Source: Corinectria fuckeliana
Taxonomy: Eukaryota; Ascomycota; Sordariomycetes; Hypocreales; Nectriaceae
DNA: 64,000 nt
Assembly (NCBI GenBank): GCA_019137255.1
Contig: WPDH01000199.1
Coordinates: 51,373-115,372, forward strand
Direction of reading: 5' to 3'
The translations under genes and the position numbers were made by a program. A model generated the notes under the pieces. The model was given only the letters and a program-made list of their open reading frames with translations, made no database searches and had not been told where the DNA came from. Shown here piece by piece: positions 11,191-22,470 of the stretch. How positions within the stretch are numbered: the stretch's first letter is position 1; each line of letters starts with the position of its first letter.

Positions 11191-12375
11191 AACGCATCGT
11201 ATTCAGTCTATCGGGTAATTGTAGTGTTGTGCACTAATGTACTAATCAACTCTACTATAAATCAGCCTATCTACACATGGTCCTCTAGACTTCTCCGTGC
11301 GAATAATGGACGCTCTCCTCATCTTCCGAGTAGATAATGATTGGTCTGGCCTAAATTATATTAGACTTTCATGATCGATTCTCCTACGCAAGATTGTTTG
11401 GTAATGCCGGATTGGCTAGCAAAAGTGAACGCGCACTCCGCTAGTGCCCAGTACAGTTCTAATAGCTTATACCCTTACGATCCTTCAGATGCCCGTACTT
11501 GGTTATACATTCTGCACACCAGCATTCCGGACATTGGTATGAGGATGACCCCTTTTCGCTCCACGAGTCAACAACCAAGTCGTGACCTGCTAGAATTCTG
11601 GAAGCCGATTCGCTGGGGCATCGCTTTTCCACACCTTTCCAGTAGCTCTTCCGCTTGGGCCGATGCCGATAGCAAACGCAGCATGGCACCCAAGATTCCT
11701 TAAAGCGCCCGCGGGCGTCTAATGGTCGTACGATATGTAGAAGTGCAAGCATTGCAGAGCAATCCAGGCGACAAGCACGATGCTTGGATGCACAGGGATG
11801 GTTGTGACTGTCATCGAGGAAATATTGAGCAGCCGCTTACATGTGAGCGCCAGGAACAGTTAGTCGACCGAGCCAGCATGTAGAAAGATTTGAAGCAGCA
11901 GCTCATTCGGCAGCGCTAGGAGTCTTGATGACTGGGTCGCCTGTGGCGGTTCTAGAAGCTGCTTTACTCAGCAAACAAGATTAGAGAATCTAAGACGCGG
12001 ATCTAGCCTACCTCTTGTGGGATCTTGAATGCATTCCATTGGGCAGCATGCTCGCGCTGGCAATCCGCGAGGTGATAGGGCTACTGTGCGTACATTGTGA
12101 ATGGCGAACGCGGAGTAGTTACTGAGCGGGTTCTGGGAGATGTTGTTGCTCACGTGTGCCTCAAAGACTGGATGAAGATTTCATTGCAGTTCATGTGGCC
12201 TCTGATCTCGGACTTCTGCTGTTGGTTTTGCCGATGCCCCGCAAATTCTAGATCTTTAGCGTGCGGCATATAGCCAATTTCTGGGCTGCTATGGATATAG
12301 AGCGTCACATGCCAGTGGGATTCACCTTCAAAATGATTCTTGTTGCCTAGGTTTCTCTATGTTTACTACCAGGTT
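11191..12375. other. Degraded spacer, no gene assigned
   Basis: It lies between the kinase-like relic and the NACHT relic. Two overlapping opposite-strand open frames around 11370-11750 show no recognisable family. It may contain the lost N-terminal half of the downstream NACHT gene, but I could not read it. Confidence 0.4.
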
Positions 12376-13810
12376 GAGAGACCAAGAAGATCCTCGATAA
12401 TCTTGCCAGCGGTCTCGACGGCACCTTTGACAGAGTCCTCGAGTGCATTGATCCAGATGTCCAACTGCAAGCGCACAGCTCACTGATGTGACTCGCGTTC
12501 TCTGCGAGGGCTTTATGCCTGGGGGAACTCACTGAAGTCTTTGTCATTCGCACAGAAGGCGCCGTACCGGAACTTGACCTAGCCGAGCGGCTCTTTACTC
12601 CTAGTGATGCTCTAAATCCATTCTCTAGTCTCCTCTTGACCGAACGGCGTCCTGACCCGCGGCCTGAACAATACCCATACCCCAATCCTGATACCACAGT
12701 CGTCCGTCTTTTCCACTTCTCTATCAAGGAACATTTGATTTCAGGCCGCATCACCAAGGGGCCAGCAGCACGTTTCGGCTTCTCTGAAGTTCAGGCTTAG
12801 CAGCATATTTCTCACTCATGCCTTGAACCATCTTCGTTGCGCCCTAGAGGAGACTTTCTTTTACGATTCCCGTCCGAGGGAGACAGAGGACAGCTTCGAG
12901 TTGAAACAATATGCAGCCCGGCACTGGATGACTCACCTTGAGATGGTCCCAAAGACATCCTGGTCGACCGAGGTTTCTCGTGCAGCGACGCGCTCACCAT
13001 ACGTAGCCGAAGCTTGCGTTACATTCTCAAGGCACTACAGAGTATTTTCTGTCAATCTAAGCTGCAGCAAGATTCCTTTTCCTATTTTGCAGCGGCCGAC
13101 TTGTTTTACCGCTCGAATAGGCCAATTGCAGCTTACTGAGATGCTACTCAACGCAGCAAGGAAAGAGTACTTGACGCAGGAGTACATTGATGCGGCCCCG
13201 TGGCGCTGCATGTGGTGGAGAAGCTGAAGCATCTGCTCATGAGGTGAGTCAGAATCAACTTTGAGGCAGACAGAACCTTTCCGCCGCACGGGGTTCGTAT
13301 CGCATCTTGGCGGCAGCCATCCACACCACTCTCTTGCCGCATTTACTCGACAATGGCGCCAATGTTGATATGCTAGATAAAAATGTGAAACGGAATTGCA
13401 CTGTACGGTAAAGTATGAACATGCGTCAGAAGCGGTCGGGATGTTGCTGGAAGGAGGTGCTAATGTCAACGCGAAAGAGGGCTCTTGAGAACGTATTCTT
13501 CAGGTTGCATGTTCCAGCCACTAGAATGCCGACATGGTGGAGCGTCTTCTATATGAAGGAGCTGACATTAACCCTCTGGGAGGAGTGTTTGGTACAGCTC
13601 TGCAGAGGTCTTGCCTGAGTAAGAAAAGCAGTGGCGTTGTTGACGTGCTGTTGAGCCGCTATGCCACCGCACTTCAGACAGCCGCCGTCAACAGAAGAGA
13701 TGATGCAGTCCGTCTGCTTCTCCAACATGGCGCCGAGGTGAACACCGTGGGTGGTGACACAGATGATCCCTGCGATGTCTGGTCAAGTGTTTCCCACAGA
13801 GGACTGTAAT
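12376..13810 (+). pseudogene. NACHT-ankyrin NLR relic (C-terminal half)
   Basis: Scattered frames follow the usual order of fungal NACHT-ankyrin receptors downstream of the nucleotide-binding core. First comes LASGLDGTFDRVLECID (about 12390-12440), then LAFSARALCLGELTEVF, the winged-helix-like VVRLFHFSIKEHLISGRI (about 12700-12760), FELKQYAARHWMTHLEMV (about 12895-12950), and ankyrin-type units such as LLPHLLDNGANVDMLD, MVERLLYEGADINPLGG and DAVRLLLQHGAEVN up to about 13760. In-frame stops (TGA near 12487, TAG near 12799) and several shifts show it is non-functional. The P-loop part is missing or unreadable upstream. Known relatives are STAND-type intracellular receptors in fungal non-self recognition. 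It ends about 160 bases before the intact HET gene. Confidence 0.8.
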
Positions 13811-13970
13811 AGTTACAGTCAGCCGGGCCGACGATTGACCCAGCAGCTAGCAAGCGGGGTGCCCAAGCTTAAAGGGTTCCCATTCTTAGGTGGTCTGACT
13901 TATCTTCTTTCCTTGCAGCTATTATCCGAGCAGTAATTAGGCCAAGTAATTAACGTCCGTAGCACCGACA

Positions 13971-16033
13971 ATGGACGAAGAAGAAGCATCCAGACAGTTT
14001 GAGCTCCGGCTTTACGACCAACGGTGTGCAGTAAGAACCACACAGCATTGCAACCTCTGCCGTGAGATTGCCCAGCGGCGATTTCCTTATACAATCACAG
14101 CCGACCTTGGCCGCTTTCAAGCCTCATCTCAGCAATGTGAGGTGTGCTCTGCCATATGCGATGGACTGATGGGGCTTCAGTCCAGCTTGCAAACTACGTG
14201 GGATTCAATGACTTTCCGCTTCAACGCCTGCAGTGGGTCGCCAAGATTCTACGCCTCTGAAGTCGTACCACAGGATGGCGAATGCCTGTCCAAAATATTT
14301 CAGCTATTTACCGAGCTTGGTGAGTGCCTCCTTGCTCGCTGGATCCATAACAAATACCTGACCAGGTTCATAAAGGTCAACTTAGTCTAGAGCCTGTCAT
14401 TGGCGCCGCCCGGAGCATTGCAAAAGAGTCCAATTCGAAAGAGTGCTTCGATCTCATCAGACACTGGATCTCTAAGTGTGACAAACACTCGGCATGTGCT
14501 TCACCAAGTTCTGCTGTGCCTCCAACTCGCCTTTTAGACTTACAGGTTAAGGATGGCTGTCTTAAGCTTTACGTCACGCAGGGAGAAGGCGATCCGTATA
14601 TTGCTCTCAGTCATTGCTGGGGCCCCAATGGCCTCCCAGACGCAGCCAAAACAACACGGGCAACTTTGGCTCAGCGGATGAGAGGCATTCATGTCGAGAC
14701 TCTACCCAAGTCCTTTCGAGATGCCATCACTATCTGCCAGGAACTCGGCGTACGCTTCTTATGGATTGACTCACTTTGCATTATCCAGCAAGATGCCGAG
14801 GACTGGGACAAGGAGTGCTCTCGCATGCGAGACGTTTACAGAAACTCATATTTGACTATAGCTGTATCCCGCTCTGGCGATAGTTCCAACGGATGTTTTT
14901 CAACCCGACCCAGCAGGCATTTGTCCACAAAGGTCGGCTCGATCAATCGCCAGGGCCAATCCTACGCCTTGCTTGCTAGGGAGAGCCTTGATCACTTCGA
15001 AATCGCATCTTCAGATTGCTTCTCAGCATCATTCCCTCTGTTTTCGCGCGCGTGGACGTTTCAAGAACGCTTGCTTCCTCGACGAGTAGTGCACTATGCC
15101 GAGATGGAGCTTATCTGGGAGTGTAACACCCTCTCTGACTGCGAATGTGCTGCTTCTCAAGAACTCTTGGCTGGCTGGGACTGGGAGAAGAGCACAAAGA
15201 AGCTCTTTGCCGAGATGATGAATCAGCCCAGACATGGCCCGGAATTCCGTCGCAACTGGGCCACATTGATGCGGCGATTCTCCTTAATGAAACTTAGCTT
15301 CGACGCCGACCGTCTTCCCTCCGTCTCTGGACTTGCTCGGGAGCTGCAGAGCGATGAAACGGGCAAATATCTTGCCGGTTTGTGGGAAAAGGAGCTTCCC
15401 TGGATGATTGGGTGGCTGAGCATGGGCGGAGACGCGTGTCGGCCATCGTCGGAACCGGCACCCCCGAGTTGGTCCTGGACTTCGGTTGAGAACGCCTGGG
15501 TTTCATGGAACTACTCCCCCGACCTGAGCAGGCACAACCAGTGGGCGACGATGTGGAACAAGGGCGGAGACGTATCAATTCGCAACGACAAGTTCAACAT
15601 TGTCCAATGCACGGTTCAGAGCGCCAACTGCATGCCTCTTGCAGAATACGACACTCTTGGGAGAGTGTCTTCGGGTACTCTCGTCCTCTCAGGGCGGCTG
15701 ACCACTGCGGTGCTACGAGAGGATCACTTCTGCGAGCGAAACGGCGTCCGGCAACGATACAATGCGGATGCACCGTCGACTTCGCGCACCTACAACGTGG
15801 GAGAGACTGTTTACTGTTTCATGATTGGTGCCATGAGCGAAATGAGCAGCAAGTATCCTAACCTCGTCACTATTTCCTCCTTGGTTCTGAGACACCGGGA
15901 TCAAGTCGGCGGAGAGAAGGGTACAGACACGTACGAGAGAATTGGAATCATGAGCCAGAATAACCACTTTGCTTGGATGGAGACCCCGGTCTGGTGGGTT
16001 GAAGCTGAAGAAGCTGTAGTGAAGATCACTTAG
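13971..16033 (+). CDS. HET-domain (heterokaryon incompatibility) protein
   Basis: Exons 13971-14319 and 14391-16033 (71-base GT-AG intron) encode about 663 residues. The HET domain starts near residue 210 with YIALSHCWGPNGLP, followed by FLWIDSLCIIQQDAEDW and, later, FSRAWTFQERLLPRR: the three blocks that define the family. An N-terminal region with paired cysteines (CNLCREI, CEVCSAIC) precedes it, as is common. The C-terminal half has SWSWTSVENAWVSW, also frequent in HET proteins, and no other named domain. The reading frame is fully intact in an otherwise decayed neighbourhood. HET domains trigger programmed cell death in incompatible fusions when activated, usually by a partner receptor. 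Whether the adjacent NACHT relic was once that partner is inference. Confidence 0.93.
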
Positions 16034-16497
16034 GAAACTACAACATTTCGTAAAATTTTATGTGAAAGCCGGATTTTTCCGAATGGGACTACTTCGCGAC
16101 ATTTCCCTCACCTAACTTAATTAGGTTAAGGTAAGAGAATGTAGTTGAAAAATTAAGACTACTTATTTAAAATAGATTTCATGAGTATTTCCTTAATCCC
16201 TTCTTTAGAAAGCTAAGTGTAGAGCAGACACAGAGGCAACTGGCTTGCTGTCTAGCGAGAATATAATAGTAGCACTATTGGTAAGGTAATTCTAATTACC
16301 CTCACGTATGTGCAGAAACCTTTCAAGGTGTTTTCACTAGAACTTTCTATCTACTTATGATGTTGCTGGCTCTAGAAAGCCCCCAGTAAGTTAACAGCGT
16401 GGATGCTGACTTAGGGAGCTTTCGATTACGCGTCCTGTATTATGGTCAGTTATGCAGCTCATTGAGCCACTGTTCAGCAATGGAGTCTTACCACGGT
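16034..16497. other. Intergenic, AT-rich, no gene seen
   Basis: 3' flank of the HET gene and of the converging small secreted protein gene. It contains a short symmetric tract around 16111-16130 (CTAACTTAATTAGGTTAAG) and no other feature. Confidence 0.45.
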
Positions 16498-16908
16498 TTA
16501 GAACATTTCTCCTGGACATACATCCTTTTGCGTCCTGTACGTGAAGGATGAAAAAAGATAGGAGTCCCACGAGCGGAGAACTTCATCGTCGCCGAGAAAT
16601 TTACATGCATTGTTATTCATTCCGAATGTAAAGTGGAATACGTTAGGCTCTGTGAAGGACACCGTTGCAGTGCCCTTCAGCCACTTGTTGTCCTCAACAG
16701 AAGTCTCGACGGTACATTTTGAGTCTGTTCCCCAAGAATAAGATTGACAGGTCGCACTTTGGGAGCTCGCCGTCCACGAAATATGGAGCTGCTGGACAGC
16801 GCCAGCGTCGCCTTGCCAGACGTAGCAGCAATCGCGGTCGGCTGCGACAGTGTTGAATAAGCCGACCACGGCGACGGGGAGGTATAAGGAGGAGTTGGTG
16901 ACGTGCAT
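16498..16908 (-). CDS. Small secreted cysteine-containing protein, unknown function
   Basis: A single open frame of 136 residues starts at 16906-16908. The first about 23 residues (MHVTNSSLYLPVAVVGLFNT onward) look like a signal peptide. The mature part is about 113 residues with six cysteines (a CC pair near the start, then four singles), several Trp/Tyr, and no known domain that I can name. An even number of cysteines, small size and export are features shared by fungal effectors and other secreted ligands, but these are not proof. The gene is flanked by the HET gene (convergent) and by a repeat-bearing promoter region. No intron is needed. Confidence in the gene is moderate because it rests on one open frame with a good signal sequence. 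Confidence 0.6.
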   Translation of the reverse strand: MHVTNSSLYLPVAVVGLFNTVAADRDCCYVWQGDAGAVQQLHISWTASSQSATCQSYSWGTDSKCTVETSVEDNKWLKGTATVSFTEPNVFHFTFGMNNNACKFLGDDEVLRSWDSYLFSSFTYRTQKDVCPGEMF

Positions 16909-17264
16909 GATGTCAAACCGCGTGCTCGAGCTGCCCTAGCTGTTAGGGATATCTGACCGCTACGCAGAGATCTCAGATAAGTTGAATCTGCTCCGCCACG
17001 AGGATCGATACCTACAATTCTGACCGTGACGAAATGAATGTTGGGAAGTCTTGAAGAAGCTGTGCAAAGGGCTGAAGAATTGCTTCCAGTGCCGAACACT
17101 ACGGGACTCATAACTTATATGCCGACGAACCCTGGAATCCTCTGGACAGACATCCCTTCCAATAGGCAACTCGAACACCTGTTGGCGGCGTTGCAGAACA
17201 GGGTCGAACCATTCACGCATGATCCGTTGAAGATATTGGGTTAGCGCAATTCATCCATCACCGT

Positions 17265-17730
17265 CCTCGGTAGAGATCCCTGGCTAGGCCTAACTTCAAG
17301 TCTACTTCATCCGCCGCAAATCACAGTAGTTCTTGATAGCCACGTGCTGGTACAAGAGCCAGTTCCGCTTTAAGCCCAGCTTTAGTACTTTTCAAAACAT
17401 CGCTATTCTTTCATTTAGAGTTTTTGCTGTCGTATTCATATGCCACCGTCCCCAGCAAAGATTCCTGGGTAGAGCTAATGTTTCAAGCTATTTTGTCTGC
17501 CGCAAATCATAGTGGTTTCTGATAGCCACGTGCTGGCGTCCTGATGGCCACGTGCTGGCGTAAGAGCCCGTCGTGCTTCAAGTGCAACTTTAACCCTTAT
17601 GTAACCCGTTTTATTTATGTATCTCGTCTCATCAACAGGGCACCGTTCACGGGGCAAAATTTCAGCATCCGAAGCCCCTGTGGGAACATTGCTCTCCTTT
17701 CATTCAGAGGTTTTGCTATCGTCAACAAAA
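17265..17730 (+). repeat. Diverged tandem repeat with three CACGTG palindromes, upstream of a secreted-protein gene
   Basis: Two imperfect copies of about 180 bases lie head to tail. Shared landmarks in order are a CCTGG..TAG..CTAA start, CCGCAAATCA with AGTxGTT, GATAGCCACGTGCTGG, AAGAGCC, and TTCATTxAGAGxTTTTGCTxTCGT. CACGTG occurs at 17341-17346, 17527-17532 and 17549-17554, the last two from a small local duplication of about 22 bases. CACGTG is the core bHLH-binding E-box, so a regulatory role for the gene starting at 17841 is possible. Confidence 0.65.
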
Positions 17731-17840
17731 GGCAAGATGCTCGCTCGGAGAGATTCCAGATAGCAGCACATGACGGGACTGCTCAACCCAGAATATTATC
17801 TATACACTCCTTCAAAAGACCGCTGCTACCGATATCGACC

Positions 17841-19245
17841 ATGCGCTATACCTATCTTCTCACGGCACTGGTAGTGGGAAGTACCCCTCTGATTGAAGCG
17901 CAACTCGAAGATGACGAAACGGACCTCAAGACCCTCCCCGAATGCGAGCCAACGGCGTCGACTGCGCTAGTCCCAGAATGCTGGGAGAAGCTGGAAGTAG
18001 AAGAGTACCTGGAAGACTGGTGGGAAGCCAATGAAGCCTCTTGCGGGACTCTAGGATTTGCGCAGTGCTTCCTCAAGAACAACCGATACCCAGGCCTCAC
18101 CTGTGACGAGATCACTGTCGACACCTGCCCGCCGATCGATACCAACGGCGAGTTCGACTCCCAGCAGCAGTTCTATGCGCTCTGGAACATCTACGCTGTT
18201 CATCAATTTTTCACGCAGTATAGCCAGGCTCTCAGTAACGCCGTCCCGCTTGCGTCTGGCCAAATCGGCGATATCGTCTACACGGTGAATCCGCCTCAAG
18301 AGTCAAAGGTCAACAAAGGCCTGATTGCCGTCATTTTAGGAGCTACCATTGGCGAGTTCGGAGCCTCAAAGGAGCTCTTGGGAACCTGGCAGTCGAAGCT
18401 TATCGTCGCCGGCATCCAGGGGCTCGCAGCTCAAGGCGGCGGCATCATCACCTGGCTCGGCAACAAGAATTCCAACAACTACCTCCAAGAGTCGATGCAG
18501 ATCTCTGATATCTCTGCCTCCCTCTCAGATCAAGTGCATGACTACCAGGGCACCCTCGGCACCGCAATCAAAACCGCCCAAGGAAACATTACCCAGTTTC
18601 TTGCGCTTACGAAAGAGGGAGGATTCTCTCAGCGCGGCTTGACGTCGTTGACGGATCAGATGGATGGTATATACGATAACCTGGTCAACTTCATATACAG
18701 CAGCGCGCTGCAAGCGAGTGGCATCTTCTTAACGAAACAATACAGTACTGATCCGCGTAAGATGGCCACGGACACGGGTGCCAAGCTTGTCAACTGCACC
18801 GCACTAGACTCTAATAACGTCTGCGACCAGTACTGGTTCCATGAAGCTAGTGGCGCGACGTACTCGTTTGGTAAGACTGACAATTGTGGTTGGCGCTTTA
18901 CGGAAATGTGGTATACCACGCTTCAGAAGGGCTGGCTCACACCTGAGGGGTTGTTCCTCGGGTCAGATGCCTGTGGTGGAAACCAGCCGTTCTTTGATGG
19001 AACTGCGTTTACAATGAACTGTTCCGTGAGATCCCCGCCCCTTTATTCCAGATGTTCTCATTCCGGTAACTAATCAAGTCCCAATCATGCAGTCCTACAC
19101 CCCTATGTGCGTCTACACATCCGACGCGGCAGGCCAATTCCAGAACTGCCCGAACCAGAATGATTGGATGCGCGGGTCTTGGGAGCACAAGGTGCCATGG
19201 TCCTATCTTGGCAGTACGCTTGTGAGTTATATCCTCCACCTTTGA
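17841..19245 (+). CDS. Secreted protein of unknown function, about 445 residues
   Basis: Exons 17841-19025 and 19093-19245 give about 445 residues. A signal peptide (MRYTYLLTALVVGSTPLIEA) precedes an acidic, Trp/Cys-containing head (CWEKLEVEEYLEDWW) with spaced cysteines (CGTLGFAQCFL, LTCDEI, DTCPP). A helical-looking middle follows (FDSQQQFYALWNIYAVHQFF), then a Gly-rich stretch with LIAVILGATIGEFGASKELL, and a Cys-containing C-terminus (CDQYWFHE, MNCSS, MCVYTSD). The pattern suggests a disulphide-stabilised extracellular protein. I do not recognise a family I can name with confidence. The last exon may be further spliced: a GTGAGT lies 15 bases before the proposed stop. The promoter carries the CACGTG repeat. 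The ATG at 17841 is chosen because it begins the signal peptide and has A at -3; upstream codons stay open but look non-coding. Confidence 0.75.
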
Positions 19246-19494
19246 ACTTGAAGTTGGAATGGACGAGTGAGACTGACTGTTTCCGTTGCGTCGACGGTAG
19301 ACCACGGATTCGATCATTGAGCGTTGCTAGACTAAACGGAGCTTACTTTTTGGGGTGGTAATGGACGACGGATGCAACAATGTATTATACCACTGCGGAT
19401 CACACCTCTTCAGTAGTGGCAGCAGAAATAGAAGCGGGATGAGGAATAAAAGGAAGGAGCTATATTGTAAACTTCAATGCACCTATACTATAAC

Positions 19495-20954
19495 TCACGC
19501 CGCATACGCTGTTCCGTATGGTTGCAACTTCACGCTGTCGATGTCGAAGAAACCAAACTTGGATTTGTCCCCATTTTGCGCCATATCCTCTCTCCATTTC
19601 TTCATCGACTCCTCAAAAGCCTTCACGTGGTCTACTCGACTCAGATCAAGCGGCTCTTTGTCCTGGCCCACTAACCGAATCCTTCAAATATGTTAGCCTA
19701 CGCCCATTTCAAAATTGGGGGATCAGGGGACACCAACTGTTCTGCAGCCGCCACAAGCGAGTACCCAAAGTCTTGTTCGTCGAACAGGCAATCAATTGCG
19801 CTGTTGGCCTCCCCCTTGAGGATCTTGGCTGCCAAGTTAAACTCGTGCGCCACAGGCCGTCCAAGCCCGACACCATCAACTGTTTTGAGGGCTTCCACCA
19901 TGGCACCCACAGTCCTCAAACCGCCCGTAACATAAGCTTTAGTCTTCTTGAGCTCAGGAATGATGGTCTCGGCAAACTCCAAAAAGAAAGCCTCTCTTTT
20001 CCTTGTGCTTTCCTTGCGGTGATTAAACGCAAGACTCTGGTATGACCCCCCAGAAAGCTCAACAAAGTCAAAACTGTGCTCTTCGAGGTTGCGGCAAAGA
20101 ACTTTGCAGTCTTCGGGAGAGAAGCCTCCCTCCTGGAACTCAACGCTGTTAACCTTGATGCTAAGGATGAAAGATGGATCAGAAACACGAGCGCGGATGG
20201 CGTCGGCAATCTCCAGGATGATCCGAGAGCGATTTTGGATCGAGCCACCATATTGATCTGTCCGCTTGTTCGTTGTGTGTGAAAGAAATTGGGCGAGAAG
20301 GTAGCCGCTGGGCAGGAGTGTTAGCTATGAGTCGAGCTTACAGATGAATTGATATACTCACTGCGCACCGTGCAGCTGGATTCCATCGAAGCCAGCCTTG
20401 TAAAGGTATTCGGCAGTGTGGGCAAACCCCTCAACCACCCTTCGAATGTCGTCTTCATCCATTGGCTTCGGCTTCGCATATGTCATACCCATGACCGTTC
20501 CCTCAAGCTGCACGTCGCTCGCCGAGATGGGGTTCTTCTGAATATGACTGCCAACTTGCCGTCCAGGGTGGCTGACTTGCGGCACAACCAAGCTCCCATG
20601 CTTTTTCGTTGCGGATGCTAGTTCCCTAAATGCTTCGAAGCGCTCGCCGGAAGTAGGCGCATCAGGGGGGATGATGGGGTTGCCGGCCGCCTCCAGATGG
20701 TCATACTCGATCATGACGTTCCCGGTGAGGATGACCCCAATGCCACCCTCACCCCACCGGCGGTAGGCATTGATGAGTTCCGGGGTTGGAATGCCTCGCT
20801 TCTCCAAGTTGACGGGGTCCCAGGTGGCCAGACACTCACTCATGGCTCCTTTAAGGAACCGGTTTTTGGCCGTCTTACCACTGAACTCGAATTCTAGAGG
20901 CTGGCCCAGTGGGCTCGGATCGACCGAGTCAGCGGGGAATCTTTTCGGTGCCAT
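19495..20954 (-). CDS. Old Yellow Enzyme-type NADH:flavin oxidoreductase (FMN)
   Basis: The start is MAPKRFPADSVDPSPLGQP (ATG at 20952-20954). Exon 1 ends at 20362, intron 20308-20361 is canonical, and exon 2 continues with HGYLLAQFLSHTTNKRTDQY followed by GGS. The OYE barrel landmarks are present: KNRFLKGAMSE, GVILTGNVMIEYDH, VPQVSHPGRQ, DGIQLHGAHGYLL, FVELSGG and VTGGLRT...GVGLGRP. The C-terminal exon (about 19495-19682) reads IRLVGQDKEPLDLS to a natural stop. The intron joining it is uncertain, since the acceptor TTGAAG fits the frame only with a poor GTCCCC donor, so a small lesion or error there is possible. The family reduces activated alkenes with NAD(P)H and FMN. The substrate is unknown. 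It is not clustered with obvious pathway genes. Confidence 0.88.
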
Positions 20955-21459
20955 TGTGATGGTGACGTTGGTGAAGATGCAATTTGGTCTTGAGATCAGA
21001 AGATGCTGTCCACTTGCTGCGGCAAAAGTGCAATCTTTATACATACAAGTGATTATGAGCCTGAATGAACAACTGATGCTTTGTAATTGAATCCTAGGTC
21101 CACCTGCGAGAAACTGGTGACTGTGTGGGGGCCTGGTACTATGATTGGCTTGATGAAGCAGTGTAGGGAAGATGCTAGCACAGACAAGGGATTGATCCGA
21201 GGGTTCCAATGTTTCTAACCAGGTCTAGTGGCGCAAAGTGTTCTGTTCCGCAGTGGGTACACGCAGAGATGCCGAGGCAAAGAGCGGTCTACCGGCGATG
21301 GCTGCTCAAAGCAGGCATTAGTGGGTATATGAGGTTTTGTAACCGGATGCAATACAAAGATGCGTAGATAAGCATTCGGCTGAGATCCGAAGTTTGTCCT
21401 CGTCATTGATTAAACGTGGCTACCAAATCTCCAACAGACAAACTTCCGCTTGCAATGGC
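20955..21459. other. Intergenic, no gene seen
   Basis: 5' flank of the flavin oxidoreductase gene on the minus strand. The frame stays open upstream of the chosen ATG for about 250 bases but lacks conserved features, so I treat it as leader sequence. Confidence 0.45.
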
Positions 21460-21830
21460 ACGATCAAGGCCGCGAATCAGTAGTTCTCGCACTCATTCAA
21501 TATGTCTAGGCTCTACAGCGACAGCGATAGCAAACCTGCTGTTTGGGCTTTCGGGCAGAATGTTAGCTCCGTGGTCACATGGAACGTCGCAGAGTGTTCG
21601 CGTCTCCTTTCCACGCCGTAGGCTTGAATATAGCACCGCCACGACGATTTGCGTGATTGACGTCAGCACCAGCTTCGAGTACATAGCCATTTTCTCACAT
21701 TGGGTAGCATGCATCTCACAAGCTGCGTTGATTAATGGCGTCGATGGATCTTCGCCTTCACTGTATTTGGCTTGAATCCTCAAATCAATGAGCGGGAGCT
21801 TTAGAACCTCTCGCAAGTTTGTTTCTACGG
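21460..21830 (-). pseudogene. Ankyrin-repeat relic
   Basis: On the minus strand, TPLINAACEMHATQCEKMAMY continues after a frame change into EAGADVNHANRRGGAIF, an ankyrin-type helix-turn-helix and loop, and then decays. No start, stop or full domain can be defined. It is a fragment of a larger ankyrin gene. Confidence 0.5.
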
Positions 21831-22039
21831 ATCGCTGAGATCAGGGGATTTGTGTATTCCCCTCTTCCGAGATCTAGATTCGCCTTCCACTTCAAAGGGA
21901 CATGAACAATCCAATTACGGTCCTCTTATATTGACAAGTGGCTTGCAAGGCTGTCCCTTCTGGAAACGGAGAACTTCTGCACCCGGCCTGTTCCTCAGGG
22001 CTTTTATCAACCTTGGCGCCATTTAAAAGGAATACTTTT

Positions 22040-22195
22040 AACACCTAGCGATTCAGTGGCTGTTGTGGACAATCTTGCTCGTGTCTTTAGAGTCGAGGGT
22101 CTGCGAGTTATTGACAGCAGCGCATTTCAGTTACTGCCTCTCGAGCGCCTGCAGAGCACAATCTATGCCATCGCAAACGACGAACCGCTTGGTTA
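22040..22195 (+). pseudogene. C-terminal fragment of a GMC oxidoreductase
   Basis: One frame reads VVDNLARVFRVEGLRVIDSS then AFQLLPLERLQSTIYAIA before a stop. This is the C-terminal signature region of GMC flavoenzymes (..VYGVEGLRVVDASVFP...QSTVYAVAE). The conserved Pro-rich turn is altered and the bulk of the enzyme is absent upstream. It is unrelated in position to the intact GMC gene at 35475-37278. Confidence 0.65.
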
Positions 22196-22417
22196 GCTCT
22201 TGGCATGGACAGCTGGGACTGTATCTACCAGCCCCCGATAGGTTGGTCCCTTGATTCGATGGGTCGGATCTTGCAACGATCCCTAACGACTGCTGAAGGG
22301 AAACGACGAATTGTCTCTTTGACGTCTTCGTTTCGAAAAATTCGGCGTCTTCCATTTCAGAAAGGATGGGATTGGAATAAAGAGGTCGCAGTCATTACTA
22401 ATGGTTAGGGGTGGATA

Positions 22418-22470
22418 CCAATACTAATTAATACTGGCTAGTATTAGTATTAGTATTAGTATCAGTATGG
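22418..22470. repeat. ATTAGT microsatellite-like tract
   Basis: About five imperfect ATTAGT/TAGTAT units follow a partly complementary ACTAATTAATACT stretch. It marks the start of an AT-rich segment (to about 22,900). Confidence 0.6.

Noticed and set aside
12347..12757. A 136-codon minus-strand frame
   Set aside because: The plus strand here reads as a NACHT receptor relic with recognisable blocks; the minus frame does not.
17038..17244. A 68-residue plus-strand protein
   Set aside because: Protein-like in part, but no start context, no conserved motif and overlapping frames on the other strand of similar quality.
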